From Streptomyces marincola (GTDB taxonomy: Bacteria > Actinomycetota > Actinomycetes > Streptomycetales > Streptomycetaceae): a stretch of 64,000 bases of DNA. The DNA lies in the NCBI RefSeq assembly GCF_020410765.1, contig NZ_CP084541.1, positions 3,600,501 through 3,664,500 on the forward strand. Reading direction: 5' to 3'. Under the pieces are notes generated by a model. That model searched no databases. It saw only the letters and a list, made by a program, of their open reading frames with translations, and had not been told where the DNA came from. The first letter of the stretch is position 1, and each line of letters begins with the position of its first letter. Position numbers and translations under genes: made by a program. Shown piece by piece: positions 50,776 to 59,256 of this stretch.

Positions 50776-51714
50776 ATGGAGCACGAGGTCTTCCTGCCCT
50801 ATCCCGTCGACGCCGTGCGGAGGGTCTTCGCCGCGCCGGAACGGATGGCCCGGTGCGTTCCCGGGCTCCACCCCGACCCGGAGACGGACCCGGCCGCGCC
50901 GGCCGGGCGGCTGCGGGTGCGCATCGGCTCGTCGAGCATCACCTACCGCGGCTCGATGACGTTCGCGGTCGACGACGGCCGGCTCACCGTGGAGGCGCGG
51001 GGCACCGAGGCCAGGGGCGACGGCGAGATCTCGCTCGTCCTCGGCGCGGTGGCGCGCGAGGACGAGGGCGGCGGCACGACCGTCGCGTTCCAGGGCACCG
51101 TCCGGGGCGAGGGCCGCATCGGCACCTTCGACGCGGCCCAGCGGGAGGCGGCGGGCCGGCGGCTGCTGGATCGTTTCGCCGAAGCGCTGGCCGAGGAACT
51201 GGCGGACGCGGAGGAGACGGGCCCTGACGAGGCGGCACCGGCGGTCGGCGGCATCGGGGAGCCGGACGACAACGAGCGGGTGATCCCCGGCATTCCCGCG
51301 GCGCCCGAGCCGGAACCCGAGCCGGGGAGCCGGCCGGTGCCGGGCGCGGAGAGCGCCGCGCGCCGCGCCGACGTCCCGGAACCCGACATCGACTTCACCT
51401 CGGGCGGGGAGCTCGACGAGCGCGCGGGACTCGGCGGCGAGCTGGACCTCGGCCACGGTCTCGGTGCCCCCTACGACGACGAGGAGGAGGACGCCGTGCT
51501 GCCAGAACCGGAGGCCGACTTCGCCCGGCGCACCATGATCGGCCGCAGCGCGGAAGAGGTGGATCACGCCCCGCCGCGCGGCCGGTACGCCCCCGAGCCG
51601 TCGCCCGACGGCGAAACGGGCGCCGCCGCCGCGCTGCGCTGGGCGGCCCCTGCCGCCGCGCTGGCCGTGGCGACCGCGGTGGTGCTGACCCGGGCACTGC
51701 GGCGCCGCAGGTGA
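50776..51714 (+). CDS. SRPBCC (CoxG-like) protein with C-terminal membrane anchor
   Basis: This 312-residue protein starts with an SRPBCC/CoxG domain (VFLPYPVDAVRRVFAAPERM, LRVRIGSSSITYRGSMTF, residues 1-145). An acidic linker with PDIDF and DEEEDAVLPE stretches follows, and the last 25 residues form a membrane anchor (AAPAAALAVATAVVLTRALR). CoxG proteins bind small hydrophobic ligands and anchor carbon monoxide dehydrogenase; no cox genes lie nearby, so the role is unknown. Confidence 0.75.
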   Translation: MEHEVFLPYPVDAVRRVFAAPERMARCVPGLHPDPETDPAAPAGRLRVRIGSSSITYRGSMTFAVDDGRLTVEARGTEARGDGEISLVLGAVAREDEGGGTTVAFQGTVRGEGRIGTFDAAQREAAGRRLLDRFAEALAEELADAEETGPDEAAPAVGGIGEPDDNERVIPGIPAAPEPEPEPGSRPVPGAESAARRADVPEPDIDFTSGGELDERAGLGGELDLGHGLGAPYDDEEEDAVLPEPEADFARRTMIGRSAEEVDHAPPRGRYAPEPSPDGETGAAAALRWAAPAAALAVATAVVLTRALRRRR

Positions 51715-51798
51715 CGTGCCGCCCGTGGGCGGCCACGCCGGGGCGTGCGATCCGGGCAACATTATGATTTACGTACATCGAATCGTTATCGTCATGGG

Positions 51799-52614
51799 GT
51801 GACCACCCACGACTCCGATCGCGGAGTACGACTCCGCGCCGCCGATGCCGAGTTGACGCTGCGCCCCGACCAGGGCGGACGCATCTCCTCGCTACGGATC
51901 GGCGGCACCGAACTGCTGCGCCAGGGCGAGCGGTTCGGCTCCTTCGTCATGGCGCCCTGGTGCGGACGCACCAGGGAGGGCCGGTTCCTGAACGGGGCCC
52001 GCGCGCATCAGCTTCCGGTGGACGCCGGGCAGCACGCCATCCACGGCACCGTGCGCCGCCGCCCGTGGCGCACCCTCCGCGCGGACGCGACATCGGCGGC
52101 GCTGGACTGCGTGCTTGAGGAGCCCTGGCCCTACGCGGGGCGGGTCTCCCAGTTGGTGGAACTGGCCGAGGACGGCAGCGGGGTGACGCTCACGCTCGGG
52201 GTCGAGACGGCAGGCGACTCGTTCCCCGCGCAGGCCGGCTGGCATCCGTGGTTCCTGCGCAGCCTGAGCCCCGGCGGTCCCGGCGTGGAGATCGACTTCT
52301 CGGCCGAGTGGCAGGAGGAGCGGGGCGATGACCACCTGCCGACCGGCCACCGCGTCGAGCCCAAGGCGGGGCCCTGGGACGACTGCTTCGGGATGCCGGA
52401 CGGCGTCGATGTCACCCTGACCTGGCCTGGCCGCCTGGAACTCTCGGTGCGCAGCCGCAGCCCGTGGGCGGTGATCTACGACGAGCAGCCGGAGGCGGTG
52501 TGCGTCGAGCCCCAGTCCGGGCCGCCCAACGGCCTCAACACCCACCCGCGCCTGGTCACCCCGCTGGAGCCGCTGGAGATCTCCACGACGTGGTCGTGGC
52601 GCACCCTGTCGTAG
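51799..52614 (+). CDS. Aldose 1-epimerase family protein
   Basis: This 271-residue protein has the galactose mutarotase pattern: GRISSLRIGGTELL, VMAPWCGRTREGRF, GQHAIHGTVRRRPW (catalytic His) and QAGWHPWFL, with the late glutamate in VCVEPQSGPPNGLN. It interconverts sugar anomers. GTG 51799 follows GGGG. It sits 4 bp before pyrE. Confidence 0.9.
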   Translation: MTTHDSDRGVRLRAADAELTLRPDQGGRISSLRIGGTELLRQGERFGSFVMAPWCGRTREGRFLNGARAHQLPVDAGQHAIHGTVRRRPWRTLRADATSAALDCVLEEPWPYAGRVSQLVELAEDGSGVTLTLGVETAGDSFPAQAGWHPWFLRSLSPGGPGVEIDFSAEWQEERGDDHLPTGHRVEPKAGPWDDCFGMPDGVDVTLTWPGRLELSVRSRSPWAVIYDEQPEAVCVEPQSGPPNGLNTHPRLVTPLEPLEISTTWSWRTLS

Positions 52615-52618
52615 GGTC

Positions 52619-53164
52619 ATGGCCATGAGCGTGCGTGACGAGCTGCTGAAGCAGATCAAGGACAAGGCCGTCGTCCACGGCCGCGTGGTGCTGTCCTCCG
52701 GCCGGGAGGCCGACTGGTACGTCGATCTGCGGCGGGTCGCCCTCGACGGCGAGGCCGCGCCGCTGGTCGGCCGGACGATGCTGGAGCTGACCGCGGACCT
52801 GGAGTACGACGCGGTCGGCGGCCTGACGCTGGGCGCCGACCCGGTGGCGACCGCGATGCTGCACGCGTCGGCGGCGGCCGGCGGCCGGCTCGACGCGTTC
52901 GTGGTGCGCAAGGCGGGCAAGGCGCACGGGTTGCAGCGCAGGATCGAGGGCCCCGACGTGGCCGGGCGCCGGGTGCTCGCGGTGGAGGACGCCTCCACCA
53001 CGGGCGGTTCCGTGCTCACGGCCGTGGAAGCGCTGCGCGAGGCCGGGGCCGAGGTCGTGGCCGTCGCGGTGATCGTCGATCGCGGCGCCGCCGCGGCCGT
53101 CGAGGCGGCGGGGCTCGCCTACCGCGCGGCCTTCACGCTCGACGACCTGGGCATGTCGGAGTGA
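52619..53164 (+). CDS. pyrE: Orotate phosphoribosyltransferase
   Basis: This 181-residue enzyme joins orotate and PRPP in pyrimidine synthesis. The PRPP loop VLAVEDASTTGGSVLTAVEA (residues 119-138) and LDAFVVRKAGKAHGLQRRIE are intact. ATG 52625 is the more usual start (MSVRDELL); ATG 52619 adds two residues. Confidence 0.95.
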   Translation: MAMSVRDELLKQIKDKAVVHGRVVLSSGREADWYVDLRRVALDGEAAPLVGRTMLELTADLEYDAVGGLTLGADPVATAMLHASAAAGGRLDAFVVRKAGKAHGLQRRIEGPDVAGRRVLAVEDASTTGGSVLTAVEALREAGAEVVAVAVIVDRGAAAAVEAAGLAYRAAFTLDDLGMSE

Positions 53165-53364
53165 ACTGAGGGTTCCGACGGGCCCGCCCGCCCGGCGACG
53201 CGTCCGGGCGGCGGGCCCGAGGTCACCGGCCGCGGCCTGCGTCGATCACGCTGCGTAAGGGTTTCACGTGAAACTGTCGCGCGCTGTCCCGGCCGGGACG
53301 GCCGTCTGGGAGGATATTCGGGCAGTCGAACGCCACGCACACCGCACGCACTCAAGGAGCGGAC

Positions 53365-54387
53365 ATGCCCATCGCGACCCCTGAGGTCTACAACGAGATG
53401 CTGGACCGGGCGAAGGCAGGCCAGTTCGCCTACCCGGCCATCAACGTCACCTCGACGCAGACCCTGCACGCCGCGCTGCGCGGCTTCGCCGAGGCGGAGA
53501 GCGACGGCATCGTCCAGATCTCCACCGGCGGCGCCGAGTTCCTGGGCGGCCAGTACCAGAAGGACATGGTCTCCGGGGCCACGGCGCTGGCCGAGTTCGC
53601 GCACGTGGTCGCGAAGAAGTACCCGGTCAACGTCGCCCTGCACACCGACCACTGTCCCAAGGACAAGCTGGACGGCTACGTGCGCCCGCTGCTCGCGATC
53701 TCCGAGGAGCGCGTGGCCCGTGGCGAGAACCCGCTGTTCCAGTCCCACATGTGGGACGGCTCGGCGGAGACCCTGCGCGACAACCTGGAGATCGCGGAGG
53801 AGCTGCTGGCCAGGGCCGCCGCCGCCAAGATCGTGCTGGAGGTCGAGATCACCCCGACCGGCGGCGAGGAGGACGGGGTCAGCCACGAGATCAACGACGA
53901 GCTGTACACGACCGTCGACGACGCCCTGCGCACCGCGGAGGCCCTGGGCCTCGGCGAGCGCGGCCGGTACCTGCTCGCGGCCTCGTTCGGCAACGTGCAC
54001 GGCGTGTACAAGCCGGGGAACGTGGTGCTCCGCCCCGAGCTGCTGAAGGACCTCCAGGAGGGCGTGGCCGCCCGCTACGGCAAGCAGAACCCGTTCGACT
54101 TCGTCTTCCACGGCGGTTCCGGCTCGACGCGCGAGGAGATCACCACCGCGCTGGGCAACGGCGTGGTGAAGATGAACCTGGACACCGACACGCAGTACGC
54201 GTTCACCCGGCCGATCGTCGACCACGCCTTCCGCAACTACGACGGTGTGCTGAAGGTGGACGGCGAGGTCGGCAACAAGAAGACGTACGACCCGCGCAGC
54301 TGGGGCAAGCTCGCCGAGGCCGGCATGGCCGAGCGGGTCACCCAGGCGTGCGGCGACCTGCGTTCCGCGGGTACGCGCCTCAAGTAA
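53365..54387 (+). CDS. fbaA: Class II fructose-bisphosphate aldolase
   Basis: This 340-residue zinc enzyme splits fructose 1,6-bisphosphate in glycolysis. The zinc and active-site motifs are ALHTDHCPKDKLDGYV, ASFGNVHGVYKPGN and FVFHGGSGSTREE. ATG 53365 has AAGGAG eight bases upstream. It begins a short run with the DUF3151 gene. Confidence 0.97.
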   Translation: MPIATPEVYNEMLDRAKAGQFAYPAINVTSTQTLHAALRGFAEAESDGIVQISTGGAEFLGGQYQKDMVSGATALAEFAHVVAKKYPVNVALHTDHCPKDKLDGYVRPLLAISEERVARGENPLFQSHMWDGSAETLRDNLEIAEELLARAAAAKIVLEVEITPTGGEEDGVSHEINDELYTTVDDALRTAEALGLGERGRYLLAASFGNVHGVYKPGNVVLRPELLKDLQEGVAARYGKQNPFDFVFHGGSGSTREEITTALGNGVVKMNLDTDTQYAFTRPIVDHAFRNYDGVLKVDGEVGNKKTYDPRSWGKLAEAGMAERVTQACGDLRSAGTRLK

Positions 54388-54443
54388 CGCGTCCGCCCGG
54401 AGGCGACTGGGCCTTCCCCGGCGGACCCGGCAGACTGGACGAC

Positions 54444-54857
54444 ATGGCCATTCACGAGAACCTGCTCGGGGGCCCGCCCCCGACGCACCTGCCCGACGAC
54501 CCCGAGCCACGCGAGCTGCTCGCGGCCGGCACGGCCCCCGCCGAGGTGGCGGCCAAGTACCCCGCCTCCTCGCTGGTCTGGGCGCAGCTGGCGGACGACG
54601 CGTTCGCCGAGGGCCGCAGCATCGACTCGTACGCCTTTGCCCGCACCGGCTACCACCGTGGCCTGGACGCGTTGCGGCGCAGCGGCTGGCGGGGGCAGGG
54701 CCCCATTCCGTTCGAGCACGAACCGAACCGCGGCTTCCTGCGCGCGCTGCACGCGCTGGCGCGTGCGGCCGCGGCCATCGGCGAGCAGGAGGAGTACGAG
54801 CGCTGCACGCAGTTCCTCCGTGACAGTTCCCCGACGGCGGCCGACACGCTGTCCTGA
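54444..54857 (+). CDS. DUF3151 family protein
   Basis: This 137-residue protein fits DUF3151 (LLAAGTAPAEVAAKYPASSL, VWAQLADDAFAEGRSIDSYA, RTGYHRGLDALRRSGWRGQG). It is a conserved actinobacterial protein of unknown function usually found after fba, as here, 57 bp downstream. Confidence 0.85.
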   Translation: MAIHENLLGGPPPTHLPDDPEPRELLAAGTAPAEVAAKYPASSLVWAQLADDAFAEGRSIDSYAFARTGYHRGLDALRRSGWRGQGPIPFEHEPNRGFLRALHALARAAAAIGEQEEYERCTQFLRDSSPTAADTLS

Positions 54858-54937
54858 CGGACGTCTCCTCTCACGGGCGCCCCGTTTCCGGGCGGGGCGC
54901 CTTTCCCATGCCCGCGGGGACGCGGTGACCTGGCGCC

Positions 54938-56092
54938 TCACAGGCCCGGCTCGGGTGCGGGCACGGGCACCGGCCCGGGTGCGGGCACCGGCTCGGCGGC
55001 GGGCGGCGGCTGGCCCGCGCCGGCGTCGCCTTCCGTGGTGCTGGTGAGCCGGGCGTAGGCCACGATGTTGGAGTCGTAGCCGCCGTCCTGCGTCCACCGG
55101 CCGCCGCAGGTGATGAGCCGCAGCTGGGGGCTCTCGACGGCGCCGTAGACGCGTTCGTCCGGGAAGTCGGACTTCGGGTACTGCTCGACGGAGTCCACGG
55201 TGAACACGGCCGTGCGGCCGTCGGCGCGGTCGACTTCGATGTTCTCACCGGGCCGCAACGACCCGAGACCGGCGAACGCGGCGGGCCCGTCGTAGGTGTC
55301 GAGGTGCCCGACGAGGAGGGCGGCACCGCGTTCACCGGGCGAGACCCCGCCCGCGTACCAGGCGGCGCGCATGGCGTCCTCCTCGGAGGGCGAGGGCGGC
55401 GCGCCGTCGGGGGCCAGGTCGGCGCCGAAGACCTCGACGTCGGTGCCCAGTTGGGGGATGCGGACCCGGGTCGGATCGGCCCGGTCGAGCGGTGGTGCCA
55501 CGACGTCCGACGGCTGTCCCGATATGGACGCGTCCAGGCCCGCGGTCGATCCCGCGTCAGGGGCGGCGGCCGGCGCGTCGACCGCGCCCGGCCGTGAGAC
55601 GCCCTCGGCGATACTGCTCGACGCGCGTGCCTCGCGGACGCCGTCGTCCGAACCGGGCGCGAGCACCCCGGCGAGCACGCCCACGGTGATCGCGGCGACC
55701 GCGGCGGCCACCTCGAACCGGCGGCTGCGGACGGACAGCCGCTGCTGCCGGGTCCTGGCCGCCGGGCGCGCGGCCGTTGCGGGCGCCGCCGCCCGTGCGG
55801 CGCGGCGGCGCGCGCCGGTGACGGCGGACCTGACGGTGGTGACGGCGCCGGCCGCCCTGGCCGCCCTGGCGGCCGTGCCGGCCCGCCCGGCCAGCCGCCG
55901 CCCGGCCGTGGCCAGGCGCGGCGCGCCGCGCCGCACGGCGGAGACGGCCCGCGCGACGGCGCGGGCGGCGGGCGTCGCGGCGGTGCCGGGATGCCCGGCC
56001 CGCGGGGTGCGGCGGACACGGGACGTGCGCGGTACGCGGGGAGCGCGAGGGACGCGAGGCACCCGGCGGCCCTCAGTAGTGCCCGCCGGCAC
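54938..56092 (-). CDS. Class F sortase with long basic N-terminus
   Basis: This 384-residue protein has an Arg/Ala-rich cytosolic N-terminus (residues 1-125), one membrane helix (VAAAVAAITVGVLAGVLAPG) and a C-terminal class F sortase domain. The catalytic His is in LLVGHLDTYDGPAAF and the Cys in LRLITCGGRW. Sortases anchor exported proteins to the wall. Its start overlaps the end of its likely substrate gene by 20 bp. The long basic tail is unusual; a later in-frame start is possible. Confidence 0.85.
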   Translation of the reverse strand: MPAGTTEGRRVPRVPRAPRVPRTSRVRRTPRAGHPGTAATPAARAVARAVSAVRRGAPRLATAGRRLAGRAGTAARAARAAGAVTTVRSAVTGARRRAARAAAPATAARPAARTRQQRLSVRSRRFEVAAAVAAITVGVLAGVLAPGSDDGVREARASSSIAEGVSRPGAVDAPAAAPDAGSTAGLDASISGQPSDVVAPPLDRADPTRVRIPQLGTDVEVFGADLAPDGAPPSPSEEDAMRAAWYAGGVSPGERGAALLVGHLDTYDGPAAFAGLGSLRPGENIEVDRADGRTAVFTVDSVEQYPKSDFPDERVYGAVESPQLRLITCGGRWTQDGGYDSNIVAYARLTSTTEGDAGAGQPPPAAEPVPAPGPVPVPAPEPGL

Positions 56093-56615
56093 GGCGGCGG
56101 CGCGCGAGGAACACGTACCCGGCGGCGCCCGCGACGGTCAGGCCGCCGCCCACCGCGAGCGCGGTGGCCTGGGTGTTCCCGCTCCCGGACGCGCCGGAAC
56201 CGCCGAAGCCGGCCGAGGCGCCGCCCGAGGGCGTGCCGGCGGTGAAGGTGAACGTCGTGCTGAGCGTCACGCCATCGGTGCAGCGGACGGTGACGGCGTA
56301 GCTCCGGCCGACCTGGAGGCCGCTGCGCTTGATGTGGCCGGTGCCGATCCACTTCTTGTCGTGCGCCTTGCGCAGCGTGATGTTCTGCTGGAACGCCTCC
56401 GAGGTGGCGGGGCCGCTCGGGTGGCAGTGCGCCTTCACGGTGACCGGGGTGCCGCGGCCGCCCGAGCTGGGCGAGATGGTCAACGGGGCGGCGTGGTCCC
56501 AGGCGGGTCTCGCGTCGTCATGGGCGGCGGCGGGCGCCGCCACGACTCCGAGGGGCAGCAGGGTCAGGGCCGCTGTCGCGCTGACGCGGCCGGCGATGCG
56601 GTGCAGGGACTTCAT
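56073..56615 (-). CDS. Exported protein with C-terminal anchor, likely sortase partner
   Basis: This 180-residue protein has a signal peptide (residues 1-30, ending APAAAHD), an Ig-like beta domain (LTISPSSGGRGTPVTVKAHC, YAVTVRCTDGVTL), a Gly/Ser linker and a C-terminal hydrophobic helix capped by RRRR. No LPXTG motif is visible. Gene overlap with the class F sortase suggests they act together, though some partners are membrane-retained. Confidence 0.75.
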   Translation of the reverse strand: MKSLHRIAGRVSATAALTLLPLGVVAAPAAAHDDARPAWDHAAPLTISPSSGGRGTPVTVKAHCHPSGPATSEAFQQNITLRKAHDKKWIGTGHIKRSGLQVGRSYAVTVRCTDGVTLSTTFTFTAGTPSGGASAGFGGSGASGSGNTQATALAVGGGLTVAGAAGYVFLARRRRAGGHY

Positions 56616-56954
56616 GGGTGAGTGACCTCCGGTCGGCTGCCGCACGCGAGGTGGCGTGACGGGTTGTCACTCATGCGAACAGTGTGTGACCGGTGTCGCA
56701 TCCGGAGGGCGTCCCCGCGGGTGCCCCGTTGCTCCGCGCGGGCGGCGGGCGCGCCCCGTCCGGCCCTCCCGCGGCCATGGCCGGAGCGCCGCCCGGCATC
56801 TGACGGGTGCTCGGGCGGGGACCGCGCCCCGTCGTTCACGGGGGGCCGCCCCCGGCGGCGCGTCCGTACGCCGTGCGCGGCCCGGAAGGTCTCGGCCGAC
56901 CCGCCACCGGCCGACCCGCCACCGGCCGACCCGCCACCGGCCGCCCCGCGCCGG
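56616..56954. other. Intergenic stretch with 15-bp tandem repeats
   Basis: The 339-bp gap between two minus-strand genes contains three perfect tandem copies of CCGACCCGCCACCGG at 56896-56940 and a degenerate fourth. No ORF is supported; the promoter of the exported-protein gene should lie near 56620-56690, where an AT-richer patch occurs. Confidence 0.55.
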
Positions 56955-57722
56955 TCAGCGGCCCCGGGGCCGGCCCGCTCCCTGGGCCGGGACCGTCAGC
57001 CGCAGCGCGCCGGGCAGCACCGTCCACGTGCGGGCCCGCGTCGGGCCCTGGTCCACGGCGTCCGCGCGGTAGCTGAACCCGGGTCCCGACACCGTCACCG
57101 ACACCGCGCGCGCCGACAGGTCGGCCCCCGCCTGGCTCGGCCGCACCACCACCTCGGCCAGGCCGTCCGCCGCCCGCACCGACACCCCGGCCACCGGCCG
57201 GTCCACGTCCACGAGCACGCGGCCGTCGGCCTCCACCCGCAGCCGCTGCCGCGGCCGGTGCACCGTGCGCCACCACAGCGCCGTCGCCCCGGCGGAACGG
57301 GCCCGCGGCGCCGGGATGCCCAACGGGCCGAGCACCACGCCCCCGGCGTCGTCCGTCAGCACGTCGAGCCGCCGGTCGGTGCCGCTCAGCACCGCCCGCG
57401 ACGCGGCGACCGCGTCGGTCGGCACCCCGAGCGCGCGCGCCACCGCCACCGTCGGGCCGGGGCCGACCGGCACCATGGCCAGCCGGCTCGTGACCAGTTC
57501 GCCGTTGTGGTGCAGCAGCCGCACGGTCCGCAGCAACGCTCCGTCGTCACCCACGATGACCAGCCGCCTGCCCCGGCGGCGGCTGAGCACCCGCGTCAGG
57601 GCCTGCGGCTCTTCGAGCACGCAGACCGTGGCCTCGCCAGGCGCCGCGCACAGCACGTCCCGCGCGATCCGTACCGCTTCCCCATCCGTCCGCCGGGCCG
57701 TCGGGTCGATGACGATGAGCAC
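56955..57722 (-). CDS. Diacylglycerol-kinase-family protein, divergent from purA
   Basis: This 255-residue protein starts at GTG 57722 after GGAGGCGAACAG. It has the N-terminal DAGK-like Rossmann portion (VLIVIDPTARRTDGEAVRIA, RRLVIVGDDGALLRTVRLLH, MVPVGPGPTVAVARALG) and a beta-rich C-terminus. The glycine-rich GGDGT motif of active kinases is altered to VGDDGALL. It lies divergent from purA, a conserved arrangement in Streptomyces. Activity is uncertain. Confidence 0.7.
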   Translation of the reverse strand: MLIVIDPTARRTDGEAVRIARDVLCAAPGEATVCVLEEPQALTRVLSRRRGRRLVIVGDDGALLRTVRLLHHNGELVTSRLAMVPVGPGPTVAVARALGVPTDAVAASRAVLSGTDRRLDVLTDDAGGVVLGPLGIPAPRARSAGATALWWRTVHRPRQRLRVEADGRVLVDVDRPVAGVSVRAADGLAEVVVRPSQAGADLSARAVSVTVSGPGFSYRADAVDQGPTRARTWTVLPGALRLTVPAQGAGRPRGR

Positions 57723-57853
57723 TGACTGTTCGCCTCCCGGCTGCGTCTCCCGTAAGCTCTCTGTGCAAGAGCCCCTGTCGCGATTGCGCCAGGGGTTTCG
57801 TCGATCCGGGGCAGCCCTTGCGTAGATGCCCCGCTCGAAAGGGGTGTACGCCT

Positions 57854-59137
57854 GTGCCCGCACTCGTGCTGCTCGGCGCTCAGTGGGGTGACGAAGGCAA
57901 GGGAAAGGCCACCGATCTGCTGGGCGGCTCGGTGGACTACGTCGTGCGCTACCAGGGTGGCAACAACGCCGGCCACACGGTCATCGTGGACGGCGAGAAG
58001 TACGCGTTGCACCTGTTGCCGTCCGGCATCCTGACCCCCGGCTGCACCCCGGTGATCGGCAACGGTGTCGTCGTGGACCCCAAGGTGCTGCTCTCCGAGC
58101 TGAGCGGTCTCGCGGCGCGCGGCGTCGACACCTCACGGCTGCTGATCAGCGGCAACGCCCACCTGATCACGTCCTACCACCAGACGCTCGACCGGGTCTC
58201 GGAACGCTTCCTGGGCAAGCGCAAGATCGGCACCACGGGGCGCGGCATCGGCCCGGCCTACGCCGACAAGATCAACCGGCAGGGCATCCGCGTGCAGGAC
58301 CTGTTCGACGAATCGATCCTGCGGCAGAAGGTCGAGGCCGCGCTCGACCACAAGAACCAGGTGCTCGCCAAGCTCTACAACCGCCGTGCCATCGTCACCG
58401 AGCAGGTCGTCGAGGAGCTGCTCGGCTACGCGGACCAGCTGCGCGACTTCGTGTGCGACACCGTGCTCCTGCTGAACCGCGCCGTGGACGAGGGGAAGGT
58501 CGTGCTGTTCGAGGGCGGGCAGGGCACGCTTCTCGACGTGGACCACGGCACGTATCCGTTCGTCACCTCGTCCAACCCGACCGCGGGCGGCGCCTGCACC
58601 GGCTCCGGCGTCGGACCGACGCGCATCAGCCGGGTCATCGGCATTCTGAAGGCGTACACGACGCGCGTCGGCGCGGGCCCGTTCCCGACCGAACTGGAGG
58701 ACGAGGACGGCGAGGCGCTGCGGCGGATCGGTGGCGAGTTCGGCGTGACCACCGGGCGCAACCGGCGCTGCGGCTGGTTCGACGCGGTGATCGCGCGGTA
58801 CGCGACCCGGGTCAACGGGCTCACCGACTTCTTCCTCACCAAGCTCGACGTCCTCACCGGCTGGGACCGCATCCCCGTGTGCGTCGCCTACGAGATCGAC
58901 GGCCGACGCGTCGAGGAACTGCCCTACAACCAGAGCGACTTCCACCACGCGAAGCCGGTCTACGAATACCTGCCGGGCTGGACCGAGGACATCTCCAAGG
59001 CGCGGTCCTTCGAAGAGCTGCCGAAGAACGCGCAGGCCTACGTGCTCGCGCTCCAGGACCTCTCGGGCGCCCCGATCTCCGCGATCGGCGTGGGCCCGGG
59101 CCGCGAGGAGACCATCCAGATCAACGCGTTCGTGTGA
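57854..59137 (+). CDS. purA: Adenylosuccinate synthetase
   Basis: This 427-residue enzyme makes adenylosuccinate from IMP, aspartate and GTP. The N-terminal GDEGKGKATD motif, NNAGHTVIVDG, GTTGRGIGPAYADK and TTGRNRRCGWFD are all present. GTG 57854 begins VPALVLLGAQWGDE, the canonical start. Confidence 0.98.
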   Translation: MPALVLLGAQWGDEGKGKATDLLGGSVDYVVRYQGGNNAGHTVIVDGEKYALHLLPSGILTPGCTPVIGNGVVVDPKVLLSELSGLAARGVDTSRLLISGNAHLITSYHQTLDRVSERFLGKRKIGTTGRGIGPAYADKINRQGIRVQDLFDESILRQKVEAALDHKNQVLAKLYNRRAIVTEQVVEELLGYADQLRDFVCDTVLLLNRAVDEGKVVLFEGGQGTLLDVDHGTYPFVTSSNPTAGGACTGSGVGPTRISRVIGILKAYTTRVGAGPFPTELEDEDGEALRRIGGEFGVTTGRNRRCGWFDAVIARYATRVNGLTDFFLTKLDVLTGWDRIPVCVAYEIDGRRVEELPYNQSDFHHAKPVYEYLPGWTEDISKARSFEELPKNAQAYVLALQDLSGAPISAIGVGPGREETIQINAFV

Positions 59138-59168
59138 GCGCCGTCCCACGACGGCGGCCACAGCGGCA

Positions 59169-59209
59169 ACGGGCCGGACGCGCGGGGAGCACCCGCGCGG
59201 CCGGCCCGT
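59169..59209. terminator. Bidirectional terminator between purA and the kinase gene
   Basis: ACGGGCCGG with CCGGCCCGT and an inner CGCGCGGG with CCCGCGCG form a long near-perfect stem-loop between two convergent genes. Confidence 0.8.
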
Positions 59210-59256
59210 TCTCGTTCCGCGACTCGTGATCGGCGTGGATCAGTCGTCGGCGCGGA

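Noticed and set aside
56896..56940. CRISPR-like repeat
   Set aside because: The 15-bp units are directly tandem without spacers and no cas genes are present.
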